Source: CALDTK01 sp965213735 (lineage in GTDB: Bacteria > Bacteroidota > Bacteroidia > Chitinophagales > Saprospiraceae). From it: DNA of 64,000 nucleotides. The stretch lies in contig CBDCAB010000005.1 in the NCBI GenBank assembly GCA_965213735.1, forward strand, positions 744,001-808,000. The letters are read 5' to 3'. Both the position numbers and the translations under genes were made by a program. The notes under the pieces are model-generated. The model had not been told where the DNA came from. It ran no database searches and worked only from the letters and a program-made list of their open reading frames with translations. Positions 8,426 to 16,716 of the stretch are shown one piece after another; within the stretch, counting starts at the first letter, position 1, and each line of letters opens with the position of its first letter.

Positions 8426-9667
8426 TCAGTTGCTGGACATGCCATGCTCGATACGCTGGCCATCTGACTGCAGCAAGTCGTCTTCGCCCTCGTAATACTT
8501 GGGTCGATCGGTTTGCCCGATGGTAAAAGCTGCAATCGCTTGCTCGTTTTCCCACTGACTTTCGATCGTCATCATCGTACTGTCTTGGGCGTCCCTGCGG
8601 AGTTTTGCCGAAAGGCTGCCGGGCTGCGTCATAATATCTGGAAGCACGATACGCTCGAGGAAGTCCTCTAACTCGTCGGCTCGGCCTGCAATTGCACGTC
8701 CCGACCAGCGCCGTATGATGGCTCCGCTGTTGGCCTGTCGCGGCTGCACGAGGGCACTACGCCGGCGGCGGCCCCAATTGCCGTTGACGAACAGCACACC
8801 CGTGAGCAGAATGCCACAGGCTATTAAGGTTTGGGAAGTCACGACTTCATCGCGAAACAGTACGCCGAGCGTAAGTGCAACCACCGGATGGACGTAGGTG
8901 GAAGTGGCGACTTTTTCCGGCGAGACGTTCTGCAGCAGGTAGAGGAAGGCCGAGTAGGCGATGATAGAGCCGAATAGCACGAGAAAGGCAAAGGCCCACA
9001 TGGAGCGTTGGCTGATGCTACTTACGTCAAAACTCGACAGGTCGCCGCTGGCCAGCACAAAGGGGATGGTCATGAGTCCTGCCAGCAGCATTTGCCATCC
9101 GGCAGTTTGCATTCTGTTTTGCGGAAGCGAAACCCTTGAAGTTAAAACTGAGCCGAAAGCCCAAGCTGTAATGCCGAGTAGGATGGCCGCAATGCCAAGC
9201 ACGGCACCTTCTCCTTCAATGACGACATCTTGGCCCACCAATACTAAGGTGCCGATGATACCGAGTGCTATTCCGGCAAAGGCTTGCCACCGTGGCCGCT
9301 TTCGCTCAAAACCCCAGAGTACGAGCACTACCAGCAGAGGTTCGGCGGCAACGAGTAAGGCCGTGGTGCTAGACTCGATGTACTGTTCGGCCCACACCAC
9401 CGCGCCGAGTCCGATGGTGAGGAAGAGAAAACTCGTGAGTGCAAGGTTGCGCCACTCGCGGGAGGAGGGGAATTTCCAGTTTTCGCGAAAGCGGGAAAGT
9501 GCAAGTAGTACTGCTCCTGCCAACATGAGTCTTCCGAGCACCAATATGAATGGCGGAATCGTCTCAATCGCAATAATGTTGGCTAGGTAGGTAGAGCCCC
9601 ACACCAGGTACACGATCGCGAAGGCCGCGAGGAGTGCAAGGCGGTTTGGAGAGGTGGATAATGGCAT
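8426..9667 (-). CDS. EamA/DMT-family permease with C-terminal ABM-like domain
   Basis: Residues 1 to about 300 form a drug/metabolite transporter of the EamA type with about ten membrane segments. The start is ALLAAFAIVYLVWGSTYLANIIAIETIPPF (given in two parts: ALLAAFAIVYLVWGSTYLA and NIIAIETIPPF), and the second half has a TSTYVHPVVALTLG segment typical of the repeat. After a short basic linker (GRRRRSALVQ) a soluble domain of about 100 residues follows: IIRRWSGRAIAG, DELEDFLERIVLPDIM, PGSLSAKLRRD, ESQWENEQAIAAF and PKYYEGEDDLL. This pattern resembles small antibiotic-biosynthesis-monooxygenase (dimeric alpha/beta-barrel) proteins. No stop or frameshift separates the parts. The transported substrate is unknown, and the role of the extra domain is inference. 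Confidence 0.8.
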   Translation of the reverse strand: MPLSTSPNRLALLAAFAIVYLVWGSTYLANIIAIETIPPFILVLGRLMLAGAVLLALSRFRENWKFPSSREWRNLALTSFLFLTIGLGAVVWAEQYIESSTTALLVAAEPLLVVLVLWGFERKRPRWQAFAGIALGIIGTLVLVGQDVVIEGEGAVLGIAAILLGITAWAFGSVLTSRVSLPQNRMQTAGWQMLLAGLMTIPFVLASGDLSSFDVSSISQRSMWAFAFLVLFGSIIAYSAFLYLLQNVSPEKVATSTYVHPVVALTLGVLFRDEVVTSQTLIACGILLTGVLFVNGNWGRRRRSALVQPRQANSGAIIRRWSGRAIAGRADELEDFLERIVLPDIMTQPGSLSAKLRRDAQDSTMMTIESQWENEQAIAAFTIGQTDRPKYYEGEDDLLQSDGQRIEHGMSSN

Positions 9668-10181
9668 GCCGGTGGCGTTGAGCAGGGACTAACGGTAGCC
9701 TGTTGATAAGGTTGTACAGCTTTGCAAATGAGCGCGCTAGCCCGTTAGGAAGCTGATTTGGTAATCTCGACTACGCAGACTGGTGTGGTGCAGCAGCAGC
9801 CTAAAGTGAGCTGTGTTTGGAGCTCGAAATGAGCTCATATGTGGGTGCACCAACATCTGTGTGCACAAGTGTGCGTAGCCTGCGTACAATGCGACGAGAA
9901 ATCGTGTGAATGTCCACGTCTCTCCCCAAATCCACAGTTGTGACGGTGGATGTGGATTGCGTTCCACTCCACAAGGGTGTTGGTCTGACACTCATTAGTC
10001 AGTTTCGGGGGGCAAGCTGGCTGGAGGTGTTTTCGACAAAACCCTCTTTGGCTCTCTGTGTATAGTCTTGCTAAAAGCTTGAAGCTCAGGAGTGGCTTCT
10101 GTTGGCGATGCGGGTCAAAATGTAGAGTCTGAGATTTTGGGCTTGTCAACAGCTCTCCCTCTCCACATCCTAACAGCTCTG
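9668..10181. other. Intergenic region between divergent genes, no gene recognised
   Basis: About 510 bp separate the divergent permease and ctaA genes. Small open frames here have no start context or recognisable sequence. A hairpin-like GTTTTCGACAAAAC lies at 10031-10044. The ctaA frame is open back to a GTG at 10092, but that extension looks non-coding. Promoters for both genes should be here; I could not assign boxes with confidence. Confidence 0.5.
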
Positions 10182-11402
10182 ATGGTGAGTGATAAGGTTT
10201 TTAAATTTTTATCAAAGCACATAACCAAAGGTCACAACGTGGACAACACCGCTGCTGCCGCTCGCTCGAATGAGGCGACCGAATCCTCACCTGGGGCCAC
10301 CGCACACCGGCGATATCCACAGGCCGTGCGCACATGGTTGATAGCTGGCCTGGTGCTCATCTTCGTGCAAGTGATCGTGGGCGGCATTACCAGACTCACC
10401 GGCTCGGGCTTGTCGATTACCAAGTGGGAAATCGTGACGGGAACGCTGCCGCCGCTCAACGAGACAGCCTGGGCGGCTGAGTTTGAGCTCTACAAGGCCA
10501 CGCCCCAGTACGAGAAGCTGAATGACGGTATGCCGCTGGCAGACTTCAAGTTTATCTATTTCTGGGAGTATTTCCACCGACTGTGGGCGCGTATGATGGG
10601 CCTGGTGTTCGTGGTGCCGCTCGGCTATTTTCTCCTGAAAGGCTGGATTGATCGCAGGCTAGCCAAGCGTCTGGCGCTAGTCTTTGTGGCTGCAGCGCTC
10701 ACGGCCAGCTTTGGGTGGATTATGGTGGCTTCAGGACTCATCGAGCGGCCGCTGGTCAATGCCTACAAGTTGTCGATGCACTTGGCGATCGCTTTTGTGA
10801 CGTTCGGCATTTTGCTGTGGACCACCTTTTGGACTTATAACGTCCGCCTTTCCATGCCCACACAAGTGAGAACAGGCAGGCAGGCAAAACCCTCTTCACG
10901 TATCCGAGCACTCGTGCTGTGGACGGCTGGTGTGCTGGTGGTCCAGATTCTACTTGGCGGGATGATGTCGGGCATGAAAGCTGCGCTGGTGTATCCGACA
11001 TGGCCCGATCTAAGCGGCCAGGTGATTCCCGAGGTACTCTTGTCGAGCAGCAACTGGAGCTGGATGAATGTGGTGGAGTACGAACGCAGTCCATTTATGA
11101 GTGCGCTGGTGCAGGTATTGCACCGGACTACTGCTTACATCCTTGCAGCATTAATTGTGGGGCTAGCCTATTTCAGCTTTCGCCAAAACCAGTGGCAGCA
11201 CGCAAGGCGCTGGCGCACAGCGGTGGGTATTACGCTGGCGCTGATGCTCGTCCAAGTATTCTTAGGCATTATCACTGTAGTATTGAGCAAGGGGACTATT
11301 CCAGTGAGTTGGGGAGTGTTGCACCAGGCAGGTGCTTTGCTGCTGCTGGCGGCGGTGCTCTGGGATGTGTGGTTGGTGCGGAGTGTGGAGGGGATGCGGT
11401 AA
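10182..11402 (+). CDS. ctaA: Heme A synthase (CtaA/COX15 family)
   Basis: Oxidises heme O to heme A for cytochrome aa3-type oxidase in the inner membrane. From the ATG at 10182 the protein has 406 residues; a GTG at 10092 would add 30 poorly conserved residues. About eight membrane segments follow a hydrophilic N-terminus of some 40 residues. Conserved blocks: VGGITRLTGSGLSITKWEIV in loop 1, EYFHRLWAR with the first heme His, SMHLAIAF with the second, LGGMMSGMKAALVYPTWPDL, VLHRTTAY with the third and VLHQAGAL with the fourth His. The long periplasmic loop around TPQYEKLNDGM, which is characteristic of the COX15-like type, is present. No cox operon lies nearby. Confidence 0.93.
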   Translation: MVSDKVFKFLSKHITKGHNVDNTAAAARSNEATESSPGATAHRRYPQAVRTWLIAGLVLIFVQVIVGGITRLTGSGLSITKWEIVTGTLPPLNETAWAAEFELYKATPQYEKLNDGMPLADFKFIYFWEYFHRLWARMMGLVFVVPLGYFLLKGWIDRRLAKRLALVFVAAALTASFGWIMVASGLIERPLVNAYKLSMHLAIAFVTFGILLWTTFWTYNVRLSMPTQVRTGRQAKPSSRIRALVLWTAGVLVVQILLGGMMSGMKAALVYPTWPDLSGQVIPEVLLSSSNWSWMNVVEYERSPFMSALVQVLHRTTAYILAALIVGLAYFSFRQNQWQHARRWRTAVGITLALMLVQVFLGIITVVLSKGTIPVSWGVLHQAGALLLLAAVLWDVWLVRSVEGMR

Positions 11403-11529
11403 GAAACGGTACGCTGTATTGACGCCAGCTTTGCTCCTATTTTACTCGTAATCAGCAGGTCGAGACTCATATGGAGAAGCTAGAATAAACGTCTCATGCG
11501 TTAAAAGCGTCGTAAATAGTACAAGTACG

Positions 11530-11560
11530 TTGGTGGCAGGAGTAGCGCAAGATATCTTCG
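11530..11560 (+). promoter_or_regulatory. Bacteroidota-type promoter of the 11580 gene
   Basis: A TTG at 11530-11532 is followed after 20 bp by TATCTTCG at 11553-11560, close to the sigma-ABfr consensus TTG-N19-TAnnTTTG. Transcription would begin around 11567 and leave a very short leader before the ATG at 11580. Confidence 0.55.
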
Positions 11561-11579
11561 TAGAAATAAACCACAAGGC

Positions 11580-12779
11580 ATGAACCACACGTACACTCTT
11601 TTGCTCACCATTTTCCTCGCCCTCGGCATTTCTGAGAGTAATGCTCAGGAGCCTGATGATGTGCTGTATACAGTTTCGGCTGTATACGACGAGCTTTTCT
11701 ACCCGTCAATTTACAACATCAAATTTGGCCATACTTTAGGTAAGCTAGATTCTGCTTCCGAAGCTTACCTCAGTGGGACTGGTGATACAGCCAAGATCAA
11801 GTCATCGTATGAGTACGCTGGAGATCGGGTGAAATTTTCTTATAGGGAGCCACTGGATAATGACACGCATTTTTACGGGACCGATTTCACTTATGCTCAA
11901 ACTCCACCTGTAAACGGACAAGACACTGTACATGAGACCTACTATTATCCTGGTAACGGTCCCTTTACATCTGGAGTGGATTCATCCGTGTTTTACTTTT
12001 TGAGGTACTTCAGTGCTGGTAGATTAGATAGTGTCTATCAATATTCTACACCGGATAATTTGATAAGGAAACGCTATATCTTCTATGGTGCAGACGGCCT
12101 TAGTGACAGTATACGTGTTGATCGTCTAACTAACGGAGAATTTCTTACTCAACTGCGAGCTAATTACACTTACAATAGCGACAATGAGATAGAAATTGTC
12201 CGCGAATCGACAAGTTCCGACTTGATGCAGACACCAATCGATTACGAGACGACTACATGGACAGCAAGACGTGATGCAAATACTACCACGTATACCTACA
12301 CAAATACGCATATTCCTGCTTATGTGGCTGAGATAGCTTTTGTCAATCCAACTACAGAGGTAGACTCGATTTCCTTTGTAGAACGGTCGCCGGGAGAGCC
12401 TGACTACATCTACAACCTGTACAGAAGCGATGATGGCGCTGATCCACTTTATCGTGCATATATAGGCAGTGGAAGTGGCGACATGAGCCTCTATGAGTAC
12501 TGGTACAGGTCGCTCGCAGTGTCAGTCGAAGAAGCACCAGTTTGGTCTGGGGCCGTGACAATGAGTAATCCGATTGCTGCGGGCAGCGTGGTCGAGTTTA
12601 CCGACGTTCCAGCAGGCTCCAGGTTTCGCGTGTTGACTGCTCAGGGGCAGCACGTGCATGCTTCAGCTGTCGCGACGGATGGGAGCTACAGCTGGCCTGC
12701 TTTGGCTAGTGGAATTTATCTCCTTGTGGTACAAGCTCCTAATCATCAGCCACGCGCTTATCGCCTGGTGAGTCAGTAG
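11580..12779 (+). CDS. Secreted protein of unknown function with T9SS-type tail
   Basis: A 399-residue protein with a signal peptide (MNHTYTLLLTIFLALGI, cleavage after SNA). The body consists of strand-rich segments with many Tyr, Thr and Asp, including recurring Y-x-Y patterns such as SSYEYAGDRV, HETYYYPGNG, KRYIFYGADG and ANYTYNSDNE. These recall the repeats of cell-surface proteins that track text-like beta-strands, but no domain is recognised. The last 80 residues (from EAPVWSGAV, through PAGSRFRVLTAQGQ and LASGIYLLVV, to RLVSQ) fit a type A T9SS C-terminal sorting domain, so export across the outer membrane is inferred. It is preceded by a good Bacteroidota-type promoter and stands convergent to the next gene with an 8-bp gap. 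Confidence 0.7.
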   Translation: MNHTYTLLLTIFLALGISESNAQEPDDVLYTVSAVYDELFYPSIYNIKFGHTLGKLDSASEAYLSGTGDTAKIKSSYEYAGDRVKFSYREPLDNDTHFYGTDFTYAQTPPVNGQDTVHETYYYPGNGPFTSGVDSSVFYFLRYFSAGRLDSVYQYSTPDNLIRKRYIFYGADGLSDSIRVDRLTNGEFLTQLRANYTYNSDNEIEIVRESTSSDLMQTPIDYETTTWTARRDANTTTYTYTNTHIPAYVAEIAFVNPTTEVDSISFVERSPGEPDYIYNLYRSDDGADPLYRAYIGSGSGDMSLYEYWYRSLAVSVEEAPVWSGAVTMSNPIAAGSVVEFTDVPAGSRFRVLTAQGQHVHASAVATDGSYSWPALASGIYLLVVQAPNHQPRAYRLVSQ

Positions 12780-12787
12780 CTGCCTGC

Positions 12788-15640
12788 TTAACGTTGCAGC
12801 ACGAAGCGTTTCGTCAGCGTTTCGCCTGAAGTCAGCTTGAGTCGCAGGTTGTACATCCCGGTGATGAGGTCTATCGAACTGACATCGCAGGTCAACACCT
12901 GATCTACCTGATCGTAGGCGACTGTTCCTACTACACGTCCATCGACAGCTACTACTGTCATGTCTTCAACCTGCTGGTCGACTGCCACAATAATAGTCAG
13001 CTCGCCGGTGGTTGGGTTGGGGTAGAGTTTGGCATCCGGCACTGGCTGTGTAACGACCATGGTATCTGGTTCCTCAATGACTTCTGGAAACTCAATGGTA
13101 TTGAGGGTGGTATTGGTAATGATTGCAGGATTAAAGTCGAAGAAGATTCCTGCGGTATTGCTGATTTGATCACCTGGCTGCAGGTCCTTTTGCTGCTTGA
13201 TGGTGTAGGTAAAGAAGCCTTGTGATGCTTCGAAATCTTCCGAGTCAGGAGGGAGTTGAATGGGGTCGAAGGTGACTACGAGCTTTCGATCTTCGTTGTA
13301 GAAAGCTTTGAAGGGGTGACTGGCAGCTAGTGGTTGTAGCGTAGTGATGTCCAGGTTGTTTGAAATGACATCTTCGAGTCGAACATACTGTGCGTCGGCT
13401 GTGCCTGTATTTTGAAAGCGGATGGTGTACTGCAGCAGTGAATCAGCTGTGGCAATGAAGCCTTCTACTCCTTCGCCAGCAGGTGTTACTCCCTTATCAT
13501 TTGGGTCATAGGCTGCACCCACCCTGACAGGAAGCAAGTCGGAGTTGTCCGTTGGAACGAGATCAAGCGCTGTCGTGGTAGCGTCTGTAGATAATCTAAA
13601 GTAAACTTTCTCACCCGGAGTGGCGGTGCTATCGGTGAATAGTGGTATCTCTTTGAACCTGGTGCTAAAGGGTGCTAAAGCGTCAATCCTCCAAATTATT
13701 GAAGTATCTATGAACGTCAAATCTGGATCGGGTGAGGAAAGATTGTAATAGGAGAATATACTCGGAACAGAAAACGTCAGATCTACCTGTTTCGGGAATG
13801 CAGTTTTATTGATTGCATAGAGGGTGGCTAACGTCGGTCTGCCGACTACAGCATTCATTCTGCCAATAGTGACTAAAATATCAACCTCATTCTCGGCAAC
13901 GAAGTAGAAGTTGTTTAGATCGAGATTTTCTTCATAATCAGCTACATTCAATGTGTAGCTTTGTGTACACACAGGTGTATAGTCAGTAGCTCCAGGTAAA
14001 ATTTGAATTGTGTATGTACCGGTATCGACGACAAACTCATAATAGCCATTGGAGTCGGCAAAATTTGTCAAACCATTACTGCAGGTCACAGCAACATTGC
14101 TGAGCGGGTGATGAGCTGTGTAATCCGTACATGAGGTTGCTGTGTCGACCACTACGTACCCACTGATTATCGAGAGGCAGGAAGAGTCGCGTGCGACGTA
14201 GAAGGTGCTGTCAACCCCGCATGTGGAATTAGGTAGCGTCAGACGCACATTGTAGCGGCCTACCGGAAGTGGACCGATATCTCCTGTATTCACTTCTCCA
14301 GTACTCCATACGATTTGAAGATCATCGATCAGGTTAGAGTCTAGAGATACGAAGCCACCATCACCTTGACAGTCAGTGCCGATAAAGTCTAATGGAATTT
14401 GATAATCTCCTGCGTCAGCTACAACGTAGGTGGATTGCTGGTAACATCCCAAGGAGTCTTCAACGACAACCCTGTATGATCTCGAGGTGGGCGTAGCTAT
14501 AGTGGACGTTAAGCCAGTATCTCTAACGCCCGACCAATTGAACGTGTACGGTGGGTATCCACCAGATGGAGTCGCAATAAGTGTGGTTGTTGAATCACAG
14601 ATATAAGGTGCGCCATCGAAATCTATAGAAATTGCTGGTGTTTGTGAGACAACAAGTTCGATTATTTCCCCGCAATGATGCTGTCGGTTTGAGTCCACGC
14701 GTGTAAAATAGTGTGTGCCACTCGTATAGGTTTCATCTGTCAAAACATCAAAATAGCCTGCCTGACAAGAAGCATAGGTAACATTTCTGGTCGTTGTATC
14801 TGCGTTGATAGATTGGCAGATATTAATAGTTGTTGATGTTACCGAATCTACAGGAAAACATAAGTTGACTGGCTTGACTGATATGTTAACTGTATCGCAT
14901 TCACCTGGTGCTAGACCAGCTGTCATGCCGTCGAAGTTGAGTGTAATTTCACTGCCTCCCCCATATGGTAAAAGTAGTGCAGCAGGATCATCTATTTCAT
15001 AATTCGCAACCTTTGCCCCTGGAGCTACCATCCACAGGTATGTAGCACTGGCCTGAGCATTTGGGACGCTAAATGTATAATCTACGTCGAGACAAATTCG
15101 ATTGGGTCCATCTATGTCATCTATAGCTGGAGAGGGTCCATTTATTAGGCCGCTAATAATTGTTAATGTAAAATCACATTCTTCGCCAGCAAAGCCATCC
15201 ACTCGTATAAAGTAAATCTCTCCTGGCGTAAGACTATCTGCGCTGAATATTTGGGGCCAGTTTTCCTCAATCTGATTGAAACAATCTCCGATAAGGTTGT
15301 TGCTCAAGTCATATATCCCTACCTGGAGGCCTTCGTGAGTATTACAGTTAAACACTGCTAGCTCAAAAGAAACCGCACCAGTTGGTCCCGCTCTAAATCC
15401 AATATATTGATCATTCTCGATGGTGCCACACCAACCTGCTAATTCGCTGGGAGTGTAGCCCGCAGTCGTACCTACGAAGGTGTCGAAGTTGCAGAGCAGG
15501 CAGTCAGCAGCCTCTTGAGCATTGGCGGGTATTTCATCACATCCTCCTGTAAAGGTGGGCGGCTGACCTTCGGCGCGAAAGCCAAGGATAGTGAAAAGCA
15601 GGAGCAATACGCTACAAGTGGTAAGAGTTTGCAGCTTCAT
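12788..15640 (-). CDS. Large T9SS surface protein with SdrD-like and DUF11/DUF7619-like domains (paralogue A)
   Basis: A 950-residue secreted protein. The start at 15640 (MKLQTLTTCSVLLLLF) gives a proper signal peptide; the frame continues 16 codons further but that extension has no signal value. Layout: a conserved Cys-rich N-terminal domain beginning GCDEIPANAQ and containing GWCGTIENDQYIGF and YFIRVDGFAG; Ig/PKD-like segments; a module at about 520-590 (ISGYVVVDTATSC to YTIQILPGATDYTP) resembling SdrD B or carboxypeptidase-regulatory folds; a domain with YDPNDKGVTPAGEG and QYTIRFQNTGTADA typical of DUF11/DUF7619-like repeats; and a type A sorting tail with YPNPTTGELTI and GMYNLRLKL. It is paralogous along its length to the product of 16717-19551. 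An adhesive or structural role is inference. Confidence 0.85.
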   Translation of the reverse strand: MKLQTLTTCSVLLLLFTILGFRAEGQPPTFTGGCDEIPANAQEAADCLLCNFDTFVGTTAGYTPSELAGWCGTIENDQYIGFRAGPTGAVSFELAVFNCNTHEGLQVGIYDLSNNLIGDCFNQIEENWPQIFSADSLTPGEIYFIRVDGFAGEECDFTLTIISGLINGPSPAIDDIDGPNRICLDVDYTFSVPNAQASATYLWMVAPGAKVANYEIDDPAALLLPYGGGSEITLNFDGMTAGLAPGECDTVNISVKPVNLCFPVDSVTSTTINICQSINADTTTRNVTYASCQAGYFDVLTDETYTSGTHYFTRVDSNRQHHCGEIIELVVSQTPAISIDFDGAPYICDSTTTLIATPSGGYPPYTFNWSGVRDTGLTSTIATPTSRSYRVVVEDSLGCYQQSTYVVADAGDYQIPLDFIGTDCQGDGGFVSLDSNLIDDLQIVWSTGEVNTGDIGPLPVGRYNVRLTLPNSTCGVDSTFYVARDSSCLSIISGYVVVDTATSCTDYTAHHPLSNVAVTCSNGLTNFADSNGYYEFVVDTGTYTIQILPGATDYTPVCTQSYTLNVADYEENLDLNNFYFVAENEVDILVTIGRMNAVVGRPTLATLYAINKTAFPKQVDLTFSVPSIFSYYNLSSPDPDLTFIDTSIIWRIDALAPFSTRFKEIPLFTDSTATPGEKVYFRLSTDATTTALDLVPTDNSDLLPVRVGAAYDPNDKGVTPAGEGVEGFIATADSLLQYTIRFQNTGTADAQYVRLEDVISNNLDITTLQPLAASHPFKAFYNEDRKLVVTFDPIQLPPDSEDFEASQGFFTYTIKQQKDLQPGDQISNTAGIFFDFNPAIITNTTLNTIEFPEVIEEPDTMVVTQPVPDAKLYPNPTTGELTIIVAVDQQVEDMTVVAVDGRVVGTVAYDQVDQVLTCDVSSIDLITGMYNLRLKLTSGETLTKRFVLQR

Positions 15641-15818
15641 ATTAGGAGGAGTACGCGAGCTAGGGTAAGCTAGATGGATGAGCAGCACAATGTACTCCTC
15701 CTGCTCTCACACAGCCTAGCACGACCCTATATATGCCTGCTAAGTAACAATCCAATTGCAGCCCCACCCGCTCTATGGGCTGGTTGGAGGCGATGGGTAG
15801 TTTGAGCTAGCCTTGTGT

Positions 15819-15940
15819 TTGGCTCGCTCTGCGAGTGCGCTTTTCGTAGTGGCGCACCGACAGAGCCGGCCAGCGGCAGTAAGAGCGCGCCACCGCTCGG
15901 AAGCGGTCGAACGGCGCAACATGGTGTTGGTTGCGCTCAA
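15819..15940. repeat. Structured repeat, copy 1 (~120 bp)
   Basis: Contains GTTTGGCTCGCTCTGCGAGT, then CACCGACAGAGCCGG, then GCGCGCCACCGCTCGGAAGC and ends near GGTTGCGCTC. CTCGC/GCGAG and ACCGCT/AGCGGT form stem-loops. It lies just 3' of the truncated membrane gene. The left boundary of this copy is less clear than in copy 2. Confidence 0.8.
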
Positions 15941-15943
15941 TTG

Positions 15944-16162
15944 TTATTTCATCTTTTCTTCGCGCTCAACATGGATGATAGAAACGAGCATAGAAAGTGA
16001 AAGTAAGGCCATCGAGATTGGGAGTGCGAAATCAAGAAAAGTGCTGTTCTCTTTCCAACCAGGATCACTCAAAGTTACGCCTAAATCGTAGCCTCCTAAG
16101 GTTGTTGCACATGTCAGTATCCAGAAATGGATGCTCTTCAGTCTTTTTTTAAGTGTCTCCAT
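15944..16162 (-). pseudogene. Small membrane protein gene, probably 5'-truncated by a repeat
   Basis: From the ATG at 16162 a 72-residue protein is encoded, with two membrane segments (IHFWILTCATTLGGYDLGV and FALPISMALLSLSMLVSII). The same frame continues upstream through VSIGLAISGLAVIISRHL, which looks like a further membrane segment of the same protein. Beyond about 16244 it enters repeat copy 2, where the translation is merely the repeat read in reverse. The simplest reading is that the original 5' end was lost or replaced when the repeat arrived. Copies of the repeat abut both ends. No family is recognised, and expression is doubtful. Confidence 0.5.
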
Positions 16163-16243
16163 GTGACTAGATTTTAAGTGTCTGGAAATTATTACTGCAA
16201 GGCCAGAAATTGCAAGGCCAATGCTAACTCCAGCTGTAGCGGT

Positions 16244-16375
16244 CAGAGCGCGTTTGGCTCGCTCTGCGAGTGCCCTTTTCGTATTGACGCATCGACAGAT
16301 TCGGCCAGCGGCAGTAAGAGCGCGCCACCGCTCGGAAGCGGTCGAACGGCGCAAGAAGACGGCGCTGGTTGCGCT
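16244..16375. repeat. Structured repeat, copy 2 (~130 bp)
   Basis: Starts AGAGCGCGTTTGGCTCGCTC and ends GCTGGTTGCGCTCT, so short inverted ends AGAGCGC/GCGCTCT can be seen. From GGCCAGCGGCAGTAAGAGCG through CGGTCGAACGGCGCAA it is identical to copy 1. It overlaps the 5' side of the truncated membrane gene. Confidence 0.8.
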
Positions 16376-16486
16376 CTATGAATAACTGACTTGCGCTTAT
16401 GGTGTTCATTATGACGTAATGGCACGAGCATTGTAAGGGATTTAATGCCATTTAGATTAGAGCGCAAGATTAAGATATCCACGGTT

Positions 16487-16575
16487 CAGAGCGCATTTGG
16501 CTCGCTCTGCGAGTGCGCTTTTCTAGCCGGCGCACCGACAGAGTCGGCCAAACGCGCCAGTAGTTGCGCTTTTCA
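16487..16575. repeat. Structured repeat, partial copy 3
   Basis: Matches copies 1 and 2 from AGAGCGCATTTGGCTCGCTC to GACAGAGTCGGCCA, then diverges but still has TAGTTGCGCTTTT near the expected end. CCGACAGAGTCGG forms a small hairpin. A possible further fragment is ACCGACTCTGTCGGT near 25120. Confidence 0.7.
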
Positions 16576-16716
16576 TGGTAAAGCGTCGAAGCAAGCACAT
16601 TTTATATTATGTGCGAAAAATATACTACTTCTCCCAGTTCGCTAGCCATAGGCGCAAAGCTTGGGCTAGAAAATACAGACTCAGTAGACGTGGTTGCTTA
16701 GACGCTTACTCAGAAC

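Noticed and set aside
9737..10149. Small frames between the permease and ctaA genes
   Set aside because: They overlap each other on the same strand in different frames and have no recognisable sequence or start context.
15813..16091. Plus-strand frames in the repeat region (also 16178-16381, 16445-16645)
   Set aside because: Their shared peptide, SAFGSLCECAF and similar, is just the translation of the repeat copies.
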